Origin: UBA7374 sp965660635
Lineage (GTDB): Bacteria; Verrucomicrobiota; Verrucomicrobiia; Opitutales; Coraliomargaritaceae
Assembly (NCBI GenBank): GCA_965660635.1
Contig: CBFIAS010000041.1
Span: forward strand, 1-16,351
Direction of reading: 5' to 3'
Length of the DNA: 16,351 nucleotides
The notes beneath the pieces were generated by a model that ran no database searches, was not told the DNA's origin, and was given only the letters and a program-made list of their open reading frames with translations. The first letter of the stretch is position 1; each line of letters begins with the position of its first letter. Below are positions 7,821 through 14,520 of the stretch, in pieces. Both the position numbers and the translations under genes were made by a program.

Positions 7821-8378
7821 ATGCCCGGACGCGACCGCATACACCCCCCTGTTCTCCTCGCTGCCCTGCTCGCGCTCTCCTTTCTCGCCGGTTGCGCCAA
7901 CTACCAGCTGGGCGACTCGGCCCCGCCACCCTTCCGCACACTCTACATCAAGCCCGCCGACAACGACAGCTTCGCGCCCCTGGCCGTTGCCAGAGTCAGC
8001 GCCGGAATCCGCGAGGCTATCATCCGTGACGGGCGGGTCGATCTCCTCGCCAAAGAAGAAGACGCCGAGGCCGTGCTCTCCGTTAAACTCACCGACTACC
8101 GGCGCACCGCCGTCACCCGCGATTCCAGCGACACCGTCCGCGCCCGCGATTTCAACATCCATCTCAAGGCCGAGCTGACGCTCTATGACCAGAGGACCGG
8201 AGACTTCTATTTCCGGGACCGGCCCGTCTCCGCCAACACCAGCGCTTATGTCGGCAACCCCTACGGCGGCGGCGGTGCCGCGGGCAGTGACTACCAACAA
8301 GCCGAAAACATGGCGATGCCGCGCCTCGCCCGGGACATCGCACGGAAGACCATCGATACTGTCCTCGGCAACTGGTAA
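7821..8378 (+). CDS. lptE: LPS-assembly lipoprotein LptE family
   Basis: LptE is the outer-membrane lipoprotein that plugs LptD and helps insert lipopolysaccharide. The 185-aa product starts with a lipoprotein signal peptide (MPGRDRIHPPVLLAALLALS) ending in a lipobox LAGC with Cys25, then ANYQLGD, comparable to the CGYxLR start of mature LptE. The rest matches the family layout: a short strand with TLYIKP, a helix with VSAGIREAIIRDGRVDL, then AVLSVKLTDYRR and a later ELTLYDQRTGDFYF strand. The ATG is four bases after the preceding TPR gene, so the two are coupled. A Gly-rich loop YGGGGAAGSDY lies near 150-160. It ends 32 bases from the convergent hisI stop, with no strong terminator hairpin in between. 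Confidence 0.8.
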   Translation: MPGRDRIHPPVLLAALLALSFLAGCANYQLGDSAPPPFRTLYIKPADNDSFAPLAVARVSAGIREAIIRDGRVDLLAKEEDAEAVLSVKLTDYRRTAVTRDSSDTVRARDFNIHLKAELTLYDQRTGDFYFRDRPVSANTSAYVGNPYGGGGAAGSDYQQAENMAMPRLARDIARKTIDTVLGNW

Positions 8379-8410
8379 CAGGCTTATACCTGAAGTAAAC
8401 CGAAGCAGTA

Positions 8411-8848
8411 TTAACCCTGCGGAGCGGAATCCGGCGCCCCGACAAATTCAAGAGTGCCCCCCGCCGTCAATCGACGGTAGTAGCAGCCACTGCGGGCCCT
8501 TCCGTCACTACCCTTGGTATGGCAAGCCCCCTGCCCGGCCGGTGTCACCAGATAGAGAAGCGAGTTCTGTTCACAATTCACCCGGATCTCCTCCAGCTTC
8601 AGGTAATCTCCACTAGTCTTGCCCTTGATCCAGAGTTCGTTGCGGCTCGTGCTCCAAAAGGTGGCCATCCCGCATTCCCGCGCCGTCTCCAGAGCCAGAT
8701 CGTTGGCATAGCCCACGATCAACACCTCGCCAGTGCGAGCATCCTGGGCCACCGCCGGGAGAACATCGGTCCCGCAGTTGGCAACCTTGCGCAGCTTCGT
8801 GAAGTCCAATTTCAGAGCGCTGCCTTCTTCCAATTCCTTGTGCGACAT
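8411..8848 (-). CDS. hisI: Phosphoribosyl-AMP cyclohydrolase HisI
   Basis: HisI hydrolyses phosphoribosyl-AMP, the third step of histidine synthesis, in the cytoplasm as a zinc/magnesium dimer. The 145-aa product has the family core: VLPAVAQDARTGEVLIVGYAN at about 29-49, FWSTSRNELWIKGKTSGDYL near 64-83, then three Cys at zinc-ligand positions (C92, C109 in GACHT, C122 in GCYYRRL). The usual Asp-Cys-Asp-x-Asp magnesium motif reads Asn-Cys-Glu-Gln-Asn here (91-95), a clear departure. There is no HisE domain, so HisE must be encoded elsewhere. The ATG at 8848 matches the normal N-terminus; a TTG at 8866 would add six residues and follows directly on an in-frame TAG. No good Shine-Dalgarno precedes it. 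The gene converges on lptE and diverges from tkt. Confidence 0.93.
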   Translation of the reverse strand: MSHKELEEGSALKLDFTKLRKVANCGTDVLPAVAQDARTGEVLIVGYANDLALETARECGMATFWSTSRNELWIKGKTSGDYLKLEEIRVNCEQNSLLYLVTPAGQGACHTKGSDGRARSGCYYRRLTAGGTLEFVGAPDSAPQG

Positions 8849-9011
8849 CTGGAAAAACAGCGCCAACTACAGCCAGAAGTCGAGTCGATTGTTCCCATCA
8901 GGCAAATTCATCCCTCCAGACGCGCTTTGTGCTTTTCATTCAAACCGAAGCCCGCAAACCTCTGGGCAACTATGTAAAACCGCCAACCAACCGGCGAATC
9001 CCGACAGCACC

Positions 9012-11018
9012 ATGGAAGAATCCACCCTTTCGAAAAACGCCCTTCTGGCAAAAGCCGCAACCGAGGCCCGCGGCCTCGCCATCGACGCAGTTCACGCCTG
9101 CAGTTCCGGCCACCTCGGCCTGCCCCTCGGTTGCGCTGAGATCGGCGCCGCCCTCTTCGCCGATGGAGGCCTGCGCTTCGACCCCGCCGATCCGCAATGG
9201 CTCAACCGCGACCGCTTCATCCTCTCGGCCGGGCACGGCTCCATGTTCATCTACACATGGCTGCACCTCGCCGGATACGAACTCTCCCTCGAGGAAATCA
9301 AGAACTTCCGCAAACTCGGCTCCGAGACCCCGGGCCATCCCGAATACGGCGATACCGCAGGCGTCGAAGCCACCACCGGCCCACTCGGCCAGGGCATCGG
9401 CAACGCCGTTGGCTACGCCCTCTCCGGCAAGCGCGCCGCCGCCAGGTTCAATACCCCGGAGCACACCCTCTTCGACCACCATGTCGTCGCCCTCCACGGT
9501 GACGGCTGCCTGCAGGAAGGCGTCGCCCGCGAAGCCATCGCCTTTGCCGGGCACAACAAACTCGACAACCTCATCCTTATCTACGACTCCAACGACGTCA
9601 CCCTGGACGCCATGGCCGAGCAGACCCAGAGCGAGGATGCCGCCGCCTACTTCATCTCACAAGGCTGGGACAGCGTGACCATCAACGGCCACGACCCGGA
9701 AGCCGTTGCCCAGGCACTCGCCGAGGCCAAAGCCAACGACAACGCAAAGCCCAAGGTTATCATTGCCAAGACCACCATCGGCAAAGGCATCCCCGAGGTG
9801 GAAGGCAGTGCCAAGGGGCACGGCGAAGGCGGAGCGAAATTCGCCGAAGCCGCCCGGCAAGGCCTTGGCCTGCCCGAAAGCACCTTCCATGTATCCGACG
9901 ATGTGCGAACACACTTTGCCGAAATCGCCACCAAGGCCGCCAATCAGCGGGCCGAATGGTGCGCAACCTATGATGCATGGAAAAGCGCCAACCCCGGACT
10001 CGCGCAGGAACTGCAGGACGGCATTGACGGAAAGGCACCCGCCGACCTGATCGACCGCATCCCCGGATTTGAAGCCGGAACAAAGGCCGCAACCCGTGCC
10101 ACCGGCGGCACCGTCATCCAGGCCGTGGCCGAAGCCATGCCGCAACTGGTCACCGGATCTGCCGACCTCTACGGATCCACCAAGAACTACATCAAGGAAG
10201 GCGGCGACTGCTCCCCCCAGGACTTTGCCGGGCGCAACATATGGTTCGGCATCCGCGAACACGCCATGGGCGCAATCTGCAACGGCATCGCCTACGACCG
10301 CATCTTCCGCGCCAGCGGTGCCACCTTCCTCGTCTTCGCCGACTACCTCCGGCCCGCCATCCGGCTGGCCGCACTGGCCAAGTTGCCCGTCACCTACATC
10401 TTCACCCACGACTCCGTCGGCGTCGGCGAGGACGGCCCCACACACCAGCCTGTTGAAACCGTCAGCGGCCTGCGTGTGATCCCCAACCTCGATGTCATAC
10501 GCCCCTCCGATCCGGAGGAAGTCGCTGCCGCCTACGCTGCCGCGATACAGCGCAACGACGGCCCGACCGCCCTAGTCTTCACCCGCCAGGGAGTGCCCTC
10601 CAACGATTCCCTTTCCCCTGCAGAGCGCCGCAGCGGCACCCTGCAGGGCGGCTACATCGCCCACCGCGAAACCGGCGAACTCCAGTGCATCCTCCTCGCC
10701 ACCGGCTCTGAAGTCCAACACGCCCTCGCCGCTGCCAAAGAACTCGGCGACGGCGTGCGCGTAGTCTCAATGCCCTGCTTCGAGCGTTTTGACCGCCAGC
10801 CAGACGCCTACCGCGAGAGCGTCCTTCCCTCCGCCTGCCGCGCCCGCGTCGCAGTCGAGGCTGGTGTCTCCAACACATGGGGCAAGTACCTGGGAATCGA
10901 CGGACAAGCCGTCTGCATCGACCGCTTCGGTCTCTCCGCACCAGGAGGCCAAGTCATGGAAGAACTCGGCATCACCGCAGAAGCCGTCACAGCCGCCGCC
11001 CGCCGTCTCATGCAATAA
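9012..11018 (+). CDS. tkt: Transketolase
   Basis: Transketolase moves two-carbon ketol units between sugar phosphates in the non-oxidative pentose phosphate pathway, using thiamine diphosphate and a divalent metal. The 668-aa product is full length. Visible landmarks: SAGHGSMFIY near 72-81, ETPGHPEYGDTAGVEATTGPLGQG near 105-128, the ThDP/metal motif GDGCLQEG (163-170) ending in YDSND (Asn194), the catalytic Glu416 in FGIREHAMGA, and the substrate-binding FTHDSVGVGEDGPTHQP near 464-480, followed by a normal C-terminal domain. The ATG at 9012 fits the family start; the frame is open further upstream but that part overlaps hisI antisense. No Shine-Dalgarno is obvious. The final codons and stop lie inside the left arm of a 13-bp inverted repeat. 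Confidence 0.96.
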   Translation: MEESTLSKNALLAKAATEARGLAIDAVHACSSGHLGLPLGCAEIGAALFADGGLRFDPADPQWLNRDRFILSAGHGSMFIYTWLHLAGYELSLEEIKNFRKLGSETPGHPEYGDTAGVEATTGPLGQGIGNAVGYALSGKRAAARFNTPEHTLFDHHVVALHGDGCLQEGVAREAIAFAGHNKLDNLILIYDSNDVTLDAMAEQTQSEDAAAYFISQGWDSVTINGHDPEAVAQALAEAKANDNAKPKVIIAKTTIGKGIPEVEGSAKGHGEGGAKFAEAARQGLGLPESTFHVSDDVRTHFAEIATKAANQRAEWCATYDAWKSANPGLAQELQDGIDGKAPADLIDRIPGFEAGTKAATRATGGTVIQAVAEAMPQLVTGSADLYGSTKNYIKEGGDCSPQDFAGRNIWFGIREHAMGAICNGIAYDRIFRASGATFLVFADYLRPAIRLAALAKLPVTYIFTHDSVGVGEDGPTHQPVETVSGLRVIPNLDVIRPSDPEEVAAAYAAAIQRNDGPTALVFTRQGVPSNDSLSPAERRSGTLQGGYIAHRETGELQCILLATGSEVQHALAAAKELGDGVRVVSMPCFERFDRQPDAYRESVLPSACRARVAVEAGVSNTWGKYLGIDGQAVCIDRFGLSAPGGQVMEELGITAEAVTAAARRLMQ

Positions 11019-11095
11019 GGATAGGCCATCGGCCCCCGGTAGATTGTATCGCTCCGGGTTCAATACCACGCCCCAGGCCCGTTTATTGCATGAGA
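11006..11095. repeat. 13-bp perfect inverted repeat spanning the tkt stop codon
   Basis: TCTCATGCAATAA (11006-11018, the last codons and stop of tkt) is exactly complementary to TTATTGCATGAGA at 11083-11095, with a 64-base spacer. Inside the spacer GGCC at 11024-11027 can pair with GGCC at 11076-11079, and CCCGG at 11035-11039 with CCGGG at 11054-11058, so the transcript could fold into an extended stem topped by a hairpin. No T-run follows the right arm, so this is not a canonical intrinsic terminator. It could protect or terminate the tkt mRNA, or be the trace of an inverted duplication. Confidence 0.7.
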
Positions 11096-11182
11096 TGCAG
11101 AAGTGACTCTAGCCAGCCGCGTGCCGTGTTCTGCCGCCCTCAGCGGTTTCCTTTCGCTTAACGAGTTGTTTGTTTTTCTTCC

Positions 11183-11212
11183 TCTGCGTCCATCCGCGCC
11201 ATCTGTGGATAA
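11183..11212. repeat. Degenerate motif cluster with ~10-bp period (TCYGYG type)
   Basis: Three related units follow one another: TCTGCGTCCA at 11183, TCCGCGCCA at 11193 and TCTGTGGATAA at 11202. Similar noncoding strings with a period of about 10-11 bp occur between genes in many unrelated bacterial genomes as far as I recall; their function is unknown. Only three degenerate units are present, so some chance resemblance is possible. Confidence 0.5.
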
Positions 11213-11292
11213 ACTTTCTCCCCGTCCTCGGCAGTTTAGCCTCCAGCCTGGATTATTCCGCCAAAATCCTCCTGCACCGATGCAGTGCGCCC

Positions 11293-11318
11293 GCGAATCT
11301 ACACGAAAGGTCACGAAT
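11293..11318. repeat. Degenerate motif cluster with 10-bp period (CACGAA type)
   Basis: CGAA recurs exactly every 10 bases at 11294, 11304 and 11314, the last two within CACGAA. This is a second phased cluster in the same spacer, about 110 bases after the first, with no coding frame explaining it. Confidence 0.45.
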
Positions 11319-11542
11319 ATGAGATTTTTTGGCAGTAGAATTGGTGGCAGAATAATTGATTAACGAAGCGGCTTTTTGCTGGTTCATGGAATATGGTAAT
11401 CCCGTGTGTTCGACCCCTGTATCCTTTCCTTTGTAACGACCCCAAACAAGTCAACAAGGGCACATCAGACACAGTCGGCCAACCTGTAGCATCGTCCAGG
11501 TAGGCGCTTGAGAGACAACCACAAAGATAATGACATGACCCC

Positions 11543-11562
11543 ATTTCTGCTAATTTCTGCTA
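11543..11562. repeat. 10-bp tandem repeat overlapping the end of the last cassette gene
   Basis: ATTTCTGCTA occurs twice head to tail. The TAG stop of the minus-strand gene ending at 11560 lies in the second copy. The adjoining TGACATGACCCC (11531-11542) resembles, by memory only, short REP-type elements seen in some genomes. Confidence 0.7.
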
Positions 11563-11958
11563 TGTCGTTCCCGCGCAAATTGCAAAAACCAGAGCAAGAT
11601 ACAACCAGAGAATTGAAAACAGCACATGTATAGCGGTCTCGAAAAGCTTGCCCTTCCACAATCTCGAAGAATAGCCAAAGAATTGAATAAACAGACGGGT
11701 TGCCCAGAAAAAGGATAGGCCCAGAGATATCTTTTTACCAAGTTCAGTATTTTGTAGTGCGTGTGCCGAAGTAATGCATAACAGCCCCATCAGGAAAAGA
11801 ATTAGAGCTATGAAAAAAGTGTGTACCCACATGATCTGTCGATTGATCAGACTTAATCCTGCCAGCTCCCTTCTCCAATTGAAGTAGCGTGGAAAAACAG
11901 CATGCAGGAGCGCGAGAAGGATTAGAAGTATTCCGGATATTTCAATCAGCGCGGTCAT
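11560..11958 (-). CDS. Four-helix membrane protein, last gene of the DoxX/DUF2071/methyltransferase cassette
   Basis: The 132-aa product is mostly hydrophobic with four predicted membrane segments at about 5-23, 44-64, 77-97 and 108-128, and short polar connections (RYFNWRREL, GYSSRLWKGK). I do not recognise a named family. The gene starts at an ATG whose first 17 bases lie within the end of the upstream methyltransferase gene, so it is translationally coupled and belongs to the same operon. No Shine-Dalgarno is visible. Because it is locked to a membrane-anchored methyltransferase and a DoxX-like protein, it is likely an integral subunit or a membrane enzyme of the same pathway, but nothing in the sequence names a substrate. 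Confidence 0.8.
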   Translation of the reverse strand: MTALIEISGILLILLALLHAVFPRYFNWRRELAGLSLINRQIMWVHTFFIALILFLMGLLCITSAHALQNTELGKKISLGLSFFWATRLFIQFFGYSSRLWKGKLFETAIHVLFSILWLYLALVFAICAGTT

Positions 11959-12697
11959 GAGTTAGGATGAAAGCGGTTACAAATGCATTTAGTTTTCTAG
12001 TTTCTTGAATCAGTAGCTCTGCGCCCTCAAAGGCTTTCAACCATGTTCTTTCACTTAGAAAATGAAAGCTCCCAATCGTGTAAGCCAAGCCATTCGTGAA
12101 ATCCCTTAAATGCTCCACTAAAACGATTTTACCTCCGGGTCTAAGCACTCGGGCCAACTCCACGAAAAAACGCTGCCTCTCACTTTCATTTCTGATTTCA
12201 TGCAGTGAAAAGAAGGCGAAAACAAAATCGACCGTTCCCGATAGGACAGGGAGACTATCCGTGCTGATATGCCTGCTGCGTGGATGTGGCGGGCACGCCA
12301 CTCTTGCCCGCTTTATGGATACCTCGGTATGTCTTTGCGGATTGTAGAAATCATATATCTCTACATGAGCCCTGGGAAATTGTGCCTCTAGCAGAAGGCT
12401 GCTTTCATCAAATCCGGCATTCAGATTGATCATGTAGCATGGGTCTTGCGGAAAGCCAACTTCATGAAGCCAGGACAAATCATACAGCCCGGAACGATCA
12501 TAAACGTAATGAGAGACTGACAAGGAAATGACTACTGGCAGTACTACAAGCAAGAATCCAACGAAAACGGCAATTTGCATCCTGCCGGAAAAGTATACGG
12601 TTAAAGCGACTAGGGCAATAGCCAGTAGTAAAGCCAATGCATAGTAACCGCGATTAAAACTCACTACGTTAATTAGGCCCTGATAGCGAGGCCTCAC
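11942..12697 (-). CDS. Membrane-anchored class I SAM-dependent methyltransferase-like protein
   Basis: The 251-aa product has two N-terminal membrane helices (about 18-36 and 42-62), then SHYVYDRSGLYDLSWL and a Rossmann-type methyltransferase domain. Motif I, usually a Gly-rich DxGxGxG loop, reads MINLNAGFDES at 89-99, so it is degenerate. The acidic end of strand 2 is seen in VEIYDFYN, motif II in TVDFVFAFFSLHEIRN near 155-170, and the post-motif ARVLRPGGKIVLVEHL near 182-197 is canonical. The start is a GTG in a GTGA overlap with the upstream DUF2071 gene; the downstream membrane protein gene overlaps its 3' end by 17 bases. The catalytic domain probably faces the cytoplasm and acts on a membrane-bound or lipophilic substrate. 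Loss of SAM binding cannot be excluded given motif I. Confidence 0.8.
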   Translation of the reverse strand: MRPRYQGLINVVSFNRGYYALALLLAIALVALTVYFSGRMQIAVFVGFLLVVLPVVISLSVSHYVYDRSGLYDLSWLHEVGFPQDPCYMINLNAGFDESSLLLEAQFPRAHVEIYDFYNPQRHTEVSIKRARVACPPHPRSRHISTDSLPVLSGTVDFVFAFFSLHEIRNESERQRFFVELARVLRPGGKIVLVEHLRDFTNGLAYTIGSFHFLSERTWLKAFEGAELLIQETRKLNAFVTAFILTHDRAD

Positions 12698-13449
12698 CCT
12701 GGTAGCCTTTCAATTTTGCCCCGCTTCCACTTGTAAGGGACGCCTTCGACGATGAATGCGTTTGCGAGCCTGCATTTCGAGAAATTCATTTCCTCCAATA
12801 ACAAGACTTTTTTCCGGACAACGGTGACTGGCTTCGGTTTCCAATCTTCACGCACCCCTTCTACAATCAACGCGGACTGCGCATCCTCTAAATAAGTAAA
12901 GGTGAAGGGCATCGGGCCTGCGAACCTTCGGGCCTCCCGCCAATCTTGGAAAGGCGAGCCTGCTGGGAGCGGAGTATCGGTTCCTCCATTAACCCCAAAC
13001 TCGACATCCAGCCCTGAAGCCGAGGAGCTTACCGACAAGGTTTCTTTAGAACGGTAGGTCTCCACATCTACAGTTCGGTATTTATAGTGTGTGAACAAGT
13101 TTCCCAAGAGCTGCATGAAGTACTTGTCCGTATCAGATCGTAAAATGTACAGACCTCTTAGCTTTCGGCCACAACTGGATTGGTGTCTCACGAACACACG
13201 ATACCCGATCAAAAAAAACTCCCTGCCCAGCCATTTAGGGAATCCAGACGGGCGCATCTGACTCGTCTTCACCATCGCGACTGCCAGAAAAGCCCATTCG
13301 TCTTGAAACAGATCAAGTTCAAAACAACCCGGAACAAGATGCCTCACTTCCTCCGGAGGCACGGCATAGGCTAGAACCGCAGAGTAGTCAAAGAATGCCT
13401 CGACAGCAAACGGGTGATTCTTCGGAAAGCCGCTCATCAAATGTTTCAT
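12694..13449 (-). CDS. DUF2071 (YqjF-like) protein
   Basis: The 251-aa product matches the DUF2071/YqjF family, whose fold is related to acetoacetate decarboxylase; family function is not established. Seen in the sequence are the N-terminal AYAVPPEEVRHLVPGCFELD (like the family's DPExLRxLLPxGLELD), AFLAVAMVKTSQMRPSGFP, then FFLIGYRVFVRH and GRKLRGLYILRSD. Soluble, no signal peptide. The frame extends upstream to 13530, but the ATG at 13449 forms an ATGA overlap with the stop of the DoxX-like gene and gives a normal family start; an ATG at 13437 is a further alternative. Its TGA overlaps the GTG of the methyltransferase. These couplings make it a fixed member of the cassette. Confidence 0.8.
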   Translation of the reverse strand: MKHLMSGFPKNHPFAVEAFFDYSAVLAYAVPPEEVRHLVPGCFELDLFQDEWAFLAVAMVKTSQMRPSGFPKWLGREFFLIGYRVFVRHQSSCGRKLRGLYILRSDTDKYFMQLLGNLFTHYKYRTVDVETYRSKETLSVSSSASGLDVEFGVNGGTDTPLPAGSPFQDWREARRFAGPMPFTFTYLEDAQSALIVEGVREDWKPKPVTVVRKKVLLLEEMNFSKCRLANAFIVEGVPYKWKRGKIERLPG

Positions 13450-13820
13450 GTTTTTGCCTGTAAAATGAAGCCATTGTAATAGACCATTAGAATAAAAAGG
13501 CCGGCAAATACAGCATTGAAGCGCCCCCAAAGCAACAGATCCGGCGTGACAAAAAACTCCAGTATATTCATCGCAGTGACCATCAGTATTTGAAAAGCAC
13601 TACATAATCGAGGGAACAAATTGCCTATTATGCAGAATGCGATAACGATCTCACCCAAGCCAATGAAAAATGTGATTTCCCTGCTGTAGGCATCCCCCAG
13701 GATATTAGCGACGATCTGCTCATGCCGGGGCACATGGCCGAGTACCTTGCAATACAAACCATTCATGAGCCATACAGCTGCGAGTAGCAACGGAAATAGG
13801 CGTTGTGCATTCATAGTCAT
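13446..13820 (-). CDS. DoxX-like small membrane protein
   Basis: The 124-aa product has four hydrophobic segments at about 7-24, 48-66, 72-92 and 99-120. The polar loop KVLGHVPRHEQIVANILG at 25-42 is characteristic of the DoxX-like family (DoxX_3, sometimes fused to short-chain dehydrogenases). DoxX itself is a quinol oxidase subunit in Acidianus, but most DoxX-like proteins have no demonstrated activity. A second in-frame ATG occurs two codons in (13814). The gene starts 27 bases after the preceding membrane-protein gene and its TGA overlaps the ATG of the DUF2071 gene. DoxX-like and DUF2071 genes are neighbours in other bacteria as far as I recall, suggesting a functional link. Confidence 0.82.
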   Translation of the reverse strand: MTMNAQRLFPLLLAAVWLMNGLYCKVLGHVPRHEQIVANILGDAYSREITFFIGLGEIVIAFCIIGNLFPRLCSAFQILMVTAMNILEFFVTPDLLLWGRFNAVFAGLFILMVYYNGFILQAKT

Positions 13821-13847
13821 GTTTTCACCAAATGTTAATTCAACGAT

Positions 13848-14366
13848 TTACCCTTGTTCCGGTCTTCGGTGAAGCAAGCGGCAGATGCCCTCACTCTTTT
13901 GGATGAGCAATAGGGAAAGGATGATGGCTATACTGGCATGTAACATGTCTTCACCGTGCTGTGGTGGCATGCCGCTAGGCGCTGCATTCTCCCTCATCCA
14001 GGCAACACTAGAGGTAAGAAAATAGGGCAGGTTTTTCACAAGGAAATAGACGCCAGTCAGTGGTAAGGCAGCTCTGGTTAGGGCGTAGGCTGTCCATTGT
14101 TCACCGGTATAAATCGCCTCATTTCCTTTGAAAAGAATACGAGCGATTCCTCCGGAGAAAAACAGCAGGATGAGCCCGAAAATTGATTTAATACCTACCA
14201 AGCTAAGTATGACAGGCAGTATTCCTATTTTTTCTTCACCGTAGGCATCATTCAGGGCCATTACCTGAAGCATAATATTGCTGCTAAACAGTACGGCGAT
14301 GGAATTGTAGAGATAGCTCAATCCAAGGATCCGGAGCAGGACGGTGGCAAGTGCTCGTTGATTCAT
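13848..14366 (-). CDS. Four-helix membrane protein, first gene of the cassette
   Basis: The 172-aa product has hydrophobic segments at about 6-28, 47-70, 93-121 and 141-157, with a polar loop at 122-140 (MRENAAPSGMPPQHGED) and a basic C-terminal tail (LLHRRPEQG). I do not recognise the family. It starts at an ATG in an AT-rich leader without a Shine-Dalgarno and is followed after 27 bases by the DoxX-like gene on the same strand. Being first, its upstream region 14367-14421 should hold the promoter of the five-gene unit, but I see no convincing -35/-10 pair there. Confidence 0.75.
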   Translation of the reverse strand: MNQRALATVLLRILGLSYLYNSIAVLFSSNIMLQVMALNDAYGEEKIGILPVILSLVGIKSIFGLILLFFSGGIARILFKGNEAIYTGEQWTAYALTRAALPLTGVYFLVKNLPYFLTSSVAWMRENAAPSGMPPQHGEDMLHASIAIILSLLLIQKSEGICRLLHRRPEQG

Positions 14367-14421
14367 TTGTAGTTATTCATTAGAAAGCGAAAAGATGAAA
14401 TGGGAGGAATTGCCAGTGGTG

Positions 14422-14520
14422 TTAGACTCGCACTTCAACCATGTCATCTTCCGAGACCCTTTCGTGGATCCGGGTGCTGGCAGCGCTCTTACCGCCCTTG
14501 CGGGCTCTAATCGATGCATG
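14422..14520 (-). pseudogene. Orphan GC-rich C-terminal coding tail (possible gene remnant)
   Basis: On the minus strand, in the frame next to that of the AT-rich gene ending at 14507, codons reading HASIRARKGGKSAAS, TRIHERV and SEDDMVEVRV run to a TAA at 14422-14424. The composition is like the GC-rich core genes, unlike the AT-rich sequences on both sides. It has no start codon of its own at a sensible place. It could be the 3' remnant of a gene cut off by insertion of the AT-rich gene, or chance. I do not recognise the family. Confidence 0.3.

Larger units (their letters stand above)
11019..11559. other. Gene-poor spacer at the housekeeping/accessory boundary
   Basis: This 541-base stretch lies between the convergent tkt and the last gene of the minus-strand cassette. 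It has no convincing coding frame on either strand. It contains the spacer and right arm of the 11006-11095 inverted repeat, a small hairpin CTGCA/TGCAG at 11272-11285, two clusters of degenerate motifs spaced about 10 bases apart (11183-11212 and 11293-11318), and most of a 10-bp tandem repeat (11543-11562). Base composition shifts from GC-rich to AT-richer across it. Confidence 0.7.

Noticed and set aside
8379..8410. CAGG-CTTATA-CCTG hairpin between lptE and hisI as a bidirectional terminator
   Set aside because: Only four base pairs and no T-run on either strand.
11054..11068. GGTTCAATACC resembling the T-loop of a tRNA
   Set aside because: The flanking bases do not form the T-stem and no anticodon arm, D arm or acceptor stem can be built around it.
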